Origin: Geothermovivens sp964644845
GTDB lineage: Bacteria; Zhuqueibacterota; Zhuqueibacteria; Oleimicrobiales; Geothermoviventaceae
Reading direction: 5' to 3'
Length of the DNA: 14,216 nt
Assembly (NCBI GenBank): GCA_964644845.1
Contig: CAZXXS010000126.1
Span: 1 to 14,216, forward strand
Shown: positions 1-5,961 of the stretch, one piece after another
Layout: every line of letters starts with the position of its first letter
Position numbering within the stretch: position 1 is the stretch's first letter
The notes under the pieces: generated by a model
Database searches by the model: none
What the model was told of the DNA's origin: nothing
The model's input: the letters and a program-made list of their open reading frames with translations, nothing else
Made by a program: the position numbers and the translations under genes

Positions 1-390
1 CCGCGCAGTTGGCGCAGTGTCGCCGCAGAGGACCCTTTTCCGATTGGGACGCAGCCCCTTTCTTTTTCCAGCGACCGGAAAGTGCCGGGTTGAGGTAGAA
101 GGATGTTACCGACGCCGGGGCGTGTCCACGCATCCCCGCCGAATTGGCCACACTCCGGGGATGGCGGGTCACCACTCTGCCGCAGGAGGTTCCGCTGCAA
201 CCTGGACCCACGTGGCAGAGGGACGCGGATAGACACGTTGGAACACGGCCGGGCGCTCAGTGGACCGGACGACACCGCCGCTCGGTCCGTAACGTTCGCC
301 GTAGTCATCTGTCCATTTTCGAGCCAATTTCCGTTTGGAATCAGGGCCTAATTTTGTTAAATTTGGGCGGCTTGAACCATGGAGGTGGGC
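1..390. other. Non-coding region with multiple inverted repeats upstream of yebC
   Basis: No convincing gene is visible on either strand; the open frames here lack good start signals and resemble no family I know. The stretch holds several inverted repeats: 131-137 with 157-163 (CATCCCC/GGGGATG), 175-181 with 214-220 (CTCTGCC/GGCAGAG) enclosing 187-191 with 199-203 (AGGTT/AACCT), and 262-267 with 283-288 (GGACCG/CGGTCC). A T-rich patch at 58-67 could mark the end of an upstream transcript, but the stem before it is only about 3 bp. The promoter for yebC lies at 335-363. The region may be a long leader, a small RNA, or only a spacer. Confidence 0.5.
335..363 (+). promoter_or_regulatory. Putative sigma70-type promoter for yebC-ruvCAB
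   Basis: A TTGGAA -35 box (335-340) and a TAAATT -10 box (358-363) are separated by 17 bases, with a TG dinucleotide one base before the -10 (extended -10 type). Transcription would begin near 370, giving a short leader of about 20 bases before the yebC start at 391. The match is good but was judged by eye only. Confidence 0.5.
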
Positions 391-1143
391 ATGTCAGGGC
401 ATTCAAAATGGGCGCAGATCAAGCGCAAGAAGGCCAAAACCGACGCAGAGCGGGGCAAAATCTTCACAAAGCTAATCCGCGAGATTACCGTGGCTGCGCG
501 GCAGGGCGGTGGAGACGAAGAGGCTAATCCTCGGCTGCGAGCGGCGATCGCGGCGGCAAAGGCGGCGAACATGCCAGCTGCCAACATCGAAAAGGCCATC
601 AAGCGCGGTACAGGGGAGCTTCCCGGAGTTGTCTACGAGGAGGTGACCTACGAAGGCTACGGTCCTGGTGGTGTTGCTCTGCTCATCCAGGTCCTCACGG
701 ACAACCGAAATCGCGCGGTGGCCGAAATTCGGCACATCCTGAGCCGGCACAACGGCAGCCTTGGCGAGCAGGGTTCGGTGGCTTGGATGTTTGAGCGTCG
801 AGGCGTGGTTACGCTGAAGCAGCAGGGCCTGACCGAGGATGACCTGATGGAAATCGTCCTGGATGCGGGCGCGGAAGATATCCAGACCAGCGACGAGAGC
901 TTCGAGATTCTGTGCGCACCGGAGGATCTGGAGGCCATTAAACAGGCCCTCGAGAACGCCGGGGTGAGCTACGAAAGTGCGGAGATCACGATGTACCCCA
1001 AATCCACCGTGCGGGTGGAAGGCAAGGAAGCCAGGCAGGTTCTTGCCTTGCTCGAAGCTCTCGAGGAACACGACGACGTCCAGAACGTCTACGCGAACTT
1101 TGACATCGACGAAGACGTGCTCGAAGCAGTCGAGTCGGAGTAG
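391..1143 (+). CDS. yebC: YebC/PmpR/TACO1 family protein
   Basis: A 250-residue protein of the YebC/TACO1 family. These were long annotated as DNA-binding transcriptional regulators (PmpR), and more recent work ties them to translation, relieving ribosome stalling at proline-rich stretches; both roles are family knowledge. The start MSGHSKWAQIKRKKAK and the run KIFTKLIREITVAARQGG are the family hallmark, followed by a central GYGPGG segment and an acidic C-terminus. The length is normal. An in-frame ATG at 379 exists, but the GGAGGT at 381-386 sits 4 bases before the ATG at 391 and overlaps the upstream codon, and the family begins at MSGHSKW, so 391 is chosen. It lies 4 bases upstream of ruvC, a linkage seen in many bacteria, and probably shares its transcript. 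Confidence 0.96.
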   Translation: MSGHSKWAQIKRKKAKTDAERGKIFTKLIREITVAARQGGGDEEANPRLRAAIAAAKAANMPAANIEKAIKRGTGELPGVVYEEVTYEGYGPGGVALLIQVLTDNRNRAVAEIRHILSRHNGSLGEQGSVAWMFERRGVVTLKQQGLTEDDLMEIVLDAGAEDIQTSDESFEILCAPEDLEAIKQALENAGVSYESAEITMYPKSTVRVEGKEARQVLALLEALEEHDDVQNVYANFDIDEDVLEAVESE

Positions 1144-1147
1144 GACG

Positions 1148-1669
1148 TTGTCGGACGACCCCGGGGCGTTCCGCGTTTTGGCTATCGACCCGGGCACCGC
1201 AGTGGCCGGGTACGCGGTGATGGACTGGCAAGCCGGTCAGGTTAAGGTGCTGGATGCAGGCGTTATCCGTCTCAAGCCCCGGCAGCCCCTTTCCGAGCGT
1301 TTGGTTGTGCTACACAATCGGGTCGACGAGCTCATCCAAACTTACCGCCCCGGGACCCTCGCCATCGAAGATGTTTTCTTCGCCAGAAACGCCCGCAGCG
1401 TTTTGAAGCTGGGCGAAGCGCGTGGGGTGGTCATCGTTGCAGCCGCCAGGCAGGGTCTCGAGGTCGCCGAGTACTCCCCAGCTGAGGTCAAGCAGGCCAT
1501 TGTAGGGCACGGTGCTGCGCCCAAAGAGCAGGTTCAGCGAATGGTAGCGACTTTGCTTGGTCTGAAGGACATCCCAAGGCCAGACGACCTGGCGGACGCA
1601 CTGGCCATCGGTCTGTGTCACTGCCACCGCCTCACTGCGACGAGGGCTCGGGTCAAAGGCAGGGGGTGA
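1148..1669 (+). CDS. ruvC: Crossover junction endodeoxyribonuclease RuvC
   Basis: RuvC is the dimeric, metal-dependent nuclease that cuts Holliday junctions symmetrically after RuvAB branch migration. The 173-residue product has the RNase H-like fold signature with all four acidic residues: D14 in LAIDPG, E74 in LAIEDVFF, and D147 and D150 in DDLADALAIG. Length is normal. The start is TTG at 1148, preceded by GGAG at 1137-1140 that overlaps the end of yebC; no ATG lies between the yebC stop and the AIDPG motif, so a TTG start is needed. The gap to yebC is 4 bases. The short basic tail (RARVKGRG) is not diagnostic. It is followed by ruvA and ruvB, so the whole resolvasome is encoded here. Confidence 0.96.
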   Translation: MSDDPGAFRVLAIDPGTAVAGYAVMDWQAGQVKVLDAGVIRLKPRQPLSERLVVLHNRVDELIQTYRPGTLAIEDVFFARNARSVLKLGEARGVVIVAAARQGLEVAEYSPAEVKQAIVGHGAAPKEQVQRMVATLLGLKDIPRPDDLADALAIGLCHCHRLTATRARVKGRG

Positions 1670-1779
1670 ACCCCGGAGGCGCTGGCTTGTCGTGGTGAGC
1701 TTTTCGCAGAGGAAGGCGGTTCGAAAGTACGGGCGGCGCGAAGCGCTGCTTCGGTCAATCGCAACAGGAAGAAACGAGA
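1670..1779. other. ruvC-ruvA spacer with a small hairpin
   Basis: A 110-base gap. It contains a 6-bp inverted repeat CGAAGC/GCTTCG (1739-1744 with 1748-1753) with a 3-base loop, 26 bases before ruvA. There is no T-run after it, so it does not look like a terminator. No promoter boxes are evident, so ruvA is probably read from the upstream transcript. A 54-codon frame starting with GTG at 1695 runs into ruvA but looks spurious. Confidence 0.4.
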
Positions 1780-2376
1780 GTGATTGCACGACTTCGCGGT
1801 CTGGTTGTACAGCGGTCTCTGCAGTCCGTCGTTTTAGATGTCGGTGGGGTTGGGTTTGAACTCGCTGTTCCGCTTTCCACGTCCGAGAAGGTGGAGGAGG
1901 GAAACGAGGCTGAACTTCTGACCCACCTTCACGTCCGAGAAGATGCGCTCCAACTTTACGGATTTCGCACTGCAGAGGAGAAAGAGCTTTTTCTCCTGCT
2001 GATTGGCGTGTCTGGAATCGGCCCCAAAATTGCCCTCAACCTCCTTTCCGCCAAGGGTGTTCCCACACTGCGCGAGGCAATCGCTAACGGGGATGTCGGG
2101 GTGCTCACGAGCATCACGGGCGTGGGCCGCAAAATGGCTGAGCGCATTATCGTAGATCTGCGTGAGAAAATGGGCAGGCCTCGTGTTGCCCAAACGGGTG
2201 CACCCGGTGCAGCGGGTTCACCAGCTGCAGAGCGTCACGAGGAGGCGGTGCTCGCTCTCACATCGCTCGGGTTCCAGCGTCAGGCCGCAGAAAAGGCTGT
2301 ACACGCCGCTGAGAGGGGTCTCGGTCCTGAGGCGGGCGTGGAGGAAATTGTTCGCGAAGCCCTGAAACGAGTTTAG
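1780..2376 (+). CDS. ruvA: Holliday junction branch migration protein RuvA
   Basis: RuvA binds the four-way junction as a tetramer and loads the RuvB motor. The 198-residue product has the N-terminal OB-fold (from MIARLRGLVV through the LTHLHVREDA segment, roughly residues 1-62), the tandem helix-hairpin-helix region with GVSGIGPKIALNLLS and ITGVGRKMAERIIVDLREK, a flexible linker rich in A, G and P near 135-150, and the small C-terminal domain (EAVLALTSLGFQ) that contacts RuvB. Length is normal. The start is GTG at 1780; the AGGAAG at 1766-1771 upstream is only a modest ribosome binding site. The acidic pin residues between the HhH motifs were not individually checked. It is followed after 11 bases by ruvB, as expected for the complex. 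Confidence 0.96.
   Translation: MIARLRGLVVQRSLQSVVLDVGGVGFELAVPLSTSEKVEEGNEAELLTHLHVREDALQLYGFRTAEEKELFLLLIGVSGIGPKIALNLLSAKGVPTLREAIANGDVGVLTSITGVGRKMAERIIVDLREKMGRPRVAQTGAPGAAGSPAAERHEEAVLALTSLGFQRQAAEKAVHAAERGLGPEAGVEEIVREALKRV
1976..1997 (+). repeat. Near-perfect 22-base palindrome inside ruvA
   Basis: The left arm AGGAGAAAG and the right arm TTTTTCTCCT sit around the centre AGCT; in RNA the single mismatch is a G-U wobble, so a 9-bp stem with a 4-base loop can form. It encodes the conserved segment EEKELFLLL of RuvA, so coding constraint and chance can explain it. Confidence 0.45.
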
Positions 2377-2387
2377 CGAGATTTGGC

Positions 2388-3419
2388 GTGGACATTTCGG
2401 AGCGCCCCACAAATCCGGATCTGTTGACCGGCGAGAGCGATTTCGACCGCACACTGCGGCCGCTGCGCTTCGACGATTTTGTTGGCCAGCAGGCAATCAA
2501 AGAGAACCTGAAGGTTTTCATCGCGGCCGCACTGGAGCGGGGCGAACCCTTGGATCACGTGCTTTTCTACGGACCGCCAGGTCTCGGAAAGACGACGCTT
2601 GCCATGATCATCGCTCGCGAGCTGGGCGTAAACATCCGCACGACCTCCGGTCCTGCCCTGGAACGGCCCGGCGACCTGGCCGGGATCCTTACGAATCTCA
2701 ACGACAGGGATGTACTGTTCATCGATGAGATCCACCGGCTCAACAAGACGGTGGAAGAGTACCTTTACCCGGCCATGGAAGATTTCAAGCTCGACATCGT
2801 GATCGATCGCGGCGCAAACGCCCGTTCAATTCAGCTTCAGCTGCCACGGTTCACGCTGATCGGGGCAACCACCCGGGCTGGACTTCTGACGTCGCCCCTA
2901 CGCGCCCGGTTCGGCGTAGTCAACCGGCTGGACTACTACACCCCGGAGGATCTACTCAGGATTGTGTTGCGGTCCGCTCGTTTGTTGAAGGTGGAAATTA
3001 CCGAAGAAGCGGCGTTGGAAATTGCTCGGCGCTCGCGGGGAACGCCTCGAATTGCCAACCGCCTCTTGCGGCGCATTCGCGATTTCGCTCAGGTTGACGC
3101 GGACGGCACAATTACGTTGGAAGTCGCCCTGCGCAGTCTGGATCGTCTGGACGTCGACTCGCGCGGCCTGGACGACATGGACAAACGGATTCTCAGGGCC
3201 TTGATTGAGAAATTCAACGGCGGTCCTGTTGGCATCAACACGTTAGCGACTGCAATTGGCGAAGAGAGCGGTACCCTTGAGGAAGTGTACGAACCTTATC
3301 TGATCCAGCAGGGCTTCTTGACCCGTACGCCCAGGGGCCGCGTTGCAACGGAACTGGCGTACGAGCATTTTGGCCTGGTGAAGCGGGTACACCCATGGCA
3401 ACGGAGTTTATTCGAGTAA
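2388..3419 (+). CDS. ruvB: Holliday junction branch migration helicase RuvB
   Basis: RuvB is the hexameric AAA+ motor that pumps DNA through the RuvA-bound junction. The 343-residue protein has Walker A GPPGLGKTT (62-70), Walker B LFIDEIHRL (110-118), sensor 1 GATTRAG (159-165), the PLRARFG segment with arginine-finger candidates (170-176), a lid domain containing GTPRIANRLLRR, and a C-terminal winged helix ending near GRVATELAYEHFG. Length is normal. The start is GTG at 2388, 11 bases after the ruvA stop, and gives the usual N-terminus before LRPLRFDDFVGQ. The ribosome binding site is poor (only GCGAGA-like), which suggests translational coupling to ruvA. Nothing is missing or truncated. Confidence 0.97.
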   Translation: MDISERPTNPDLLTGESDFDRTLRPLRFDDFVGQQAIKENLKVFIAAALERGEPLDHVLFYGPPGLGKTTLAMIIARELGVNIRTTSGPALERPGDLAGILTNLNDRDVLFIDEIHRLNKTVEEYLYPAMEDFKLDIVIDRGANARSIQLQLPRFTLIGATTRAGLLTSPLRARFGVVNRLDYYTPEDLLRIVLRSARLLKVEITEEAALEIARRSRGTPRIANRLLRRIRDFAQVDADGTITLEVALRSLDRLDVDSRGLDDMDKRILRALIEKFNGGPVGINTLATAIGEESGTLEEVYEPYLIQQGFLTRTPRGRVATELAYEHFGLVKRVHPWQRSLFE

Positions 3420-3468
3420 GCAGAGTTCGGATCTGATTGTTCAGCAGGGAATGACCCTGCGAGTGGAT

Positions 3469-3484
3469 GCGGCGCGCGCGCCGC
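3469..3484. repeat. 16-base perfect GC palindrome in the ruvB-queA gap
   Basis: GCGGCGCGCGCGCCGC reads the same on both strands. It lies in the 150-base gap between ruvB and queA. There is no T-run after it (CAAAAGAG follows), so it is not a standard intrinsic terminator. It could be a pausing or binding site, or alternating-purine/pyrimidine low-complexity sequence. Confidence 0.5.
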
Positions 3485-3569
3485 AAAAGAGCGCGGGAGC
3501 GCCGTAAATGGGTTGCAGACCAGTTGGGCTTCGAGGTGCGCTGTTAAGAGCGACGAAAGGAGTGGGCCG

Positions 3570-4598
3570 ATGAAACTCTCTGATTTTAAGTTCAATCTCC
3601 CAGAGAAGCTGATTGCTCAATACCCCACCGAACCGCGCGACCGCTGTCGCCTGATGGTACTGCACAGAGACACCCAGAAAATCGAAGAGCGAATCTTCAG
3701 AGACATCGAGGAGTACCTTGAGGAGGGCGACTCGCTTGTCGTCAACGAGACGAAAGTGTTTCCGGCGCGGTTGATCGGCACGAAAGACAAAACCGACGCC
3801 GAGGTGGAGATTTTCCTCCTGCGCGAGCTGGAAAAAGACCTGTGGGAAGTACTGGTGAAACCCGCACGAAAAGTACGTGTGGGGAACAAATTGTCCGTGG
3901 GCGGTGAGCTCACGTGCGACGTCATCGACAACACCGTGAGCGGGGGGCGTGTGGTTCGCTTCCACTACGACGGTGATTTCTACGAAATCGTGGAACGGTT
4001 AGGCAAAACGCCGTTGCCTCCTTACATCGAGCGCGAAGCCGAAGACAAAGACCGCGACTGGTACCAGACGGTCTACGCGCGTGTGCGTGGTGCAGTGGCT
4101 GCGCCAACTGCTGGACTCCACTTCAGCAAGGAGCTTCTGGACGAACTCCAGGCCAAGGGGGTGAAGCTGGTGCGAACGCTTTTGCACGTCGGCTTGGGGA
4201 CGTTCAGGCCAGTGATGGTGGAGGACTTGAGCCGTCACAAAATGGATTCGGAGTACTACGAGATTTCGGAAGAAGCTGCAGAAGCCATCAACGAGTCGAA
4301 ACGGGCAGGCAAGAAAGTGGTGGCCGTTGGCACAAGTGTCGTGCGTACGCTGGAGACCTCAGTAACTTCCGAGGGTTGGGTAAAGCCAGGTCGCGGCTGG
4401 ACCGACAAGTTCATTTACCCGCCCTACGATTTCAAAGTTGTGAACGCCCTGGTGACGAATTTTCACCTGCCCGCGTCCACTCTGCTCATGATGGTTTGCG
4501 CTTTTGGTGGCTACGACTTTGTGATGAAGGCCTACCGAAAAGCGATTCGCGAAAAATACCGTTTCTTCAGCTACGGCGACGCGATGCTGATTCTGTAG
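3570..4598 (+). CDS. queA: S-adenosylmethionine:tRNA ribosyltransferase-isomerase QueA
   Basis: QueA transfers and rearranges the ribosyl group of S-adenosylmethionine onto 7-aminomethyl-7-deazaguanine in the tRNA wobble position, giving epoxyqueuosine, the penultimate step of queuosine synthesis. The 342-residue product opens MKLSDFKFNLPEKLIAQYP and carries the family signature segments VVNETKVFPARLIG (57-70), AAPTAGLHF (177-185), LHVGLGTFRPV (205-215), AVGTSVVRTLE (252-262), TDKFIYPPYDFKVV (278-291) and NFHLPASTLLMMVCAFGG (297-314). Length is normal. An upstream GTG at 3513 is in frame, but AAAGGAG (3556-3562) lies 7 bases before the ATG at 3570 and the family begins there. Other queuosine genes are not in the window, so it depends on distant que or tgt genes. 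Confidence 0.96.
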   Translation: MKLSDFKFNLPEKLIAQYPTEPRDRCRLMVLHRDTQKIEERIFRDIEEYLEEGDSLVVNETKVFPARLIGTKDKTDAEVEIFLLRELEKDLWEVLVKPARKVRVGNKLSVGGELTCDVIDNTVSGGRVVRFHYDGDFYEIVERLGKTPLPPYIEREAEDKDRDWYQTVYARVRGAVAAPTAGLHFSKELLDELQAKGVKLVRTLLHVGLGTFRPVMVEDLSRHKMDSEYYEISEEAAEAINESKRAGKKVVAVGTSVVRTLETSVTSEGWVKPGRGWTDKFIYPPYDFKVVNALVTNFHLPASTLLMMVCAFGGYDFVMKAYRKAIREKYRFFSYGDAMLIL

Positions 4599-4599
4599 C

Positions 4600-4616
4600 G
4601 GGAGGAGGCAGCACTG
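4600..4616 (+). promoter_or_regulatory. Strong Shine-Dalgarno preceding a CTG start for ispD
   Basis: GGGAGGAGG at 4600-4608 lies 5 bases before CTG at 4614-4616 and directly follows the queA TAG stop (4596-4598). No ATG, GTG or TTG lies in the ispD frame between that TAG and the nucleotide-binding motif, so this site decides the start. It makes CTG the best candidate initiation codon. Confidence 0.65.
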
Positions 4617-5306
4617 GCACGCGTAGCCGCCGTCATCGCCGCGGGGGGAAAGGGTGTTCGGGCTGGAACCCCAATCAACAAGCAGTTTGTGGAAATCGGA
4701 GGCAGGCCAATCCTGGCGCACACGCTCCGGGCGTTCGAGGAATCCGAGGTCGTAGACGAAGTCGTGATTGTGGCGCCAGCGGATTGGCTGTTCTTCGTTG
4801 CGGAGCAAATTGTTGACCGCTTCGGCTTCAGGAAGGTTCGGCGCGTGGTCGAGGGTGGGGCTGAGCGCCAGGACTCCGTCTACGAAGGATTGACCCGCCT
4901 GGACGAGGACGTCGAGATCGTGCTGATTCACGACGCAGCGCGGCCCTTTGTGACCGGCCGTGAAATCCGCCAGGTTACCGAGGCTGCAAAGCAAGTAGGT
5001 GCAGCAATCTGCGCAGTGAGACCACGAGACACCGTGAAACGCGGCTTGTCCGCAGAGGTAGAAACGACGCTGCCACGCAACGAACTGTGGCTTGTTCAAA
5101 CTCCCCAGGGATTTCAACGGCAGCTGATTCTGCGCGCGTACGAGCGCGCTCGGCGGGAGGGCGTTTTGGCCACAGACGACGCCAGCCTTGTAGAGCGGCT
5201 GGGGCATCGCGTTGCCATCGTGGAAGGCAGCTACCGCAACTTCAAAATCACCACGGCGGACGATCTGGAGCTCGCACGCCTGCTGTTGGGGCACGAATCC
5301 GACTGA
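4614..5306 (+). CDS. ispD: 2-C-methyl-D-erythritol 4-phosphate cytidylyltransferase IspD, CTG start
   Basis: IspD joins CTP and 2-C-methylerythritol 4-phosphate, the third step of the MEP isoprenoid pathway. Starting at CTG 4614 the product is 230 residues, close to the usual 225-240. The nucleotide-binding motif AAGGKGVRAG (9-18) with R16, K23 in NKQF, HDAARPFV (106-113), T140 in PRDT, TDDASLVE (187-194) and K211 in NFKITTADDLELA match the E. coli catalytic positions. Beginning at the next in-frame start (GTG 4689) would remove the first 25 residues including R16 and K23, so that shorter call is almost certainly wrong. Upstream, the frame is closed by the queA TAG. Coupling to queA (15-base gap) is likely. 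Read-through of that TAG is an alternative, less likely reading. Identity is firm; the start codon is inferred. Confidence 0.93.
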   Translation: MARVAAVIAAGGKGVRAGTPINKQFVEIGGRPILAHTLRAFEESEVVDEVVIVAPADWLFFVAEQIVDRFGFRKVRRVVEGGAERQDSVYEGLTRLDEDVEIVLIHDAARPFVTGREIRQVTEAAKQVGAAICAVRPRDTVKRGLSAEVETTLPRNELWLVQTPQGFQRQLILRAYERARREGVLATDDASLVERLGHRVAIVEGSYRNFKITTADDLELARLLLGHESD

Positions 5307-5466
5307 TCAGGGACGCGCCTGTGCCGCCGTCTGACCGGGCGGGCTCTTCCGTACTCGGCTCGAACCGGTCTGCAGCGCGCAGCCGGCAACATCCCGGGTG
5401 CGCCGTCTGGGGTTCGGTCCTGGCTCAAACGACGAAACAGCCTGGTTTCCGAAGAGGATTAGCAAC
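5307..5466. other. ispD-ispF spacer
   Basis: A 160-base gap. It holds an 8-bp inverted repeat with one bulged T (CCGG-T-CTGC, 5365-5373, with GCAGCCGG, 5379-5386) and a 5-base loop. I see no promoter boxes with good spacing, no T-run and no gene. The length is unusual between two genes of consecutive MEP-pathway functions in an otherwise compact operon. Confidence 0.4.
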
Positions 5467-5961
5467 ATGCGCTTTCGCGTTGGAGTGGGGTACGATGTTC
5501 ACCGCCTGGTGGAAGGGCGTCGGCTTGTGCTTGGCGGTGTTGAGATCCCGTACCACCGCGGTTTGCTCGGGCATTCGGATGCCGATGTGCTCTGCCACGC
5601 CATCGGGGATGCCTTGCTGGGTGCGGCCGCTCTGGGAGACCTGGGCGCTCACTTCCCAGACGATGACCCGAGCTACGCCGGGGCTTCGAGTCTTGAATTG
5701 CTACGCAGCATCGCTGCGAAGCTCAAAGTGGCCGGCTACCAGGTTGCGAACATCGATGCCACCCTGGTAGCTCAGGCACCAAAGCTGGCACCCTACATCG
5801 AGGAAATGCGCCAGAACATCGCTGAGGCTCTCGGCCTGGAAGTGAACGCCGTTTCGGTGAAGGCGACAACAACCGAAGGCCTCGGGTTCGCGGGGCGCGG
5901 CGACGGCATGGCCGCGCACGCGTCGGTTCTGCTGGAAGAAATAGCCGACAGGGACGAATGA
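5467..5961 (+). CDS. ispF: 2-C-methyl-D-erythritol 2,4-cyclodiphosphate synthase IspF
   Basis: IspF cyclises 4-diphosphocytidyl-methylerythritol 2-phosphate, releasing CMP, in the MEP pathway; it acts two steps after IspD (IspE is not in the window). The 164-residue product has the zinc ligands D10 and H12 in GYDVHRL and H44 in DADVLCHAIGDALLGA, the FPDDDP segment (63-68) and TTTEGLGFAGRGDG (134-147), matching E. coli numbering with a +2 shift. Length is normal. The in-frame GTG far upstream (5398) has no ribosome binding site and would add an unconserved leader; AGAGGA around 5453-5458 precedes the ATG at 5467, so that start is chosen. Its stop overlaps the gltX start as ATGA. Confidence 0.96.
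   Translation: MRFRVGVGYDVHRLVEGRRLVLGGVEIPYHRGLLGHSDADVLCHAIGDALLGAAALGDLGAHFPDDDPSYAGASSLELLRSIAAKLKVAGYQVANIDATLVAQAPKLAPYIEEMRQNIAEALGLEVNAVSVKATTTEGLGFAGRGDGMAAHASVLLEEIADRDE

Noticed and set aside
144..527. 127-codon plus-strand frame upstream of and overlapping yebC
   Set aside because: It has no ribosome binding site, overlaps the conserved start of yebC in another frame and has an unnatural R- and W-rich composition.
472..1197. Long frame of 241 codons on the minus strand opposite yebC and ruvC
   Set aside because: It lies antisense to two firmly identified genes, has no family resemblance, and such frames are common opposite GC-rich genes with biased third positions.
1695..1859. 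54-codon GTG frame between ruvC and ruvA
   Set aside because: Its basic N-terminus looks tempting, but two-thirds of it overlaps ruvA in another frame and there is no good ribosome binding site.
4359..5294. 311-codon minus-strand frame opposite queA and ispD
   Set aside because: It is a shadow of two conserved genes; composition is atypical (many H, Q, C) and no motif is recognisable.
4689..5306. Shorter ispD beginning at GTG 4689
   Set aside because: It would remove the nucleotide-binding motif and two catalytic positions, while a strong ribosome binding site exists upstream at 4600-4608.
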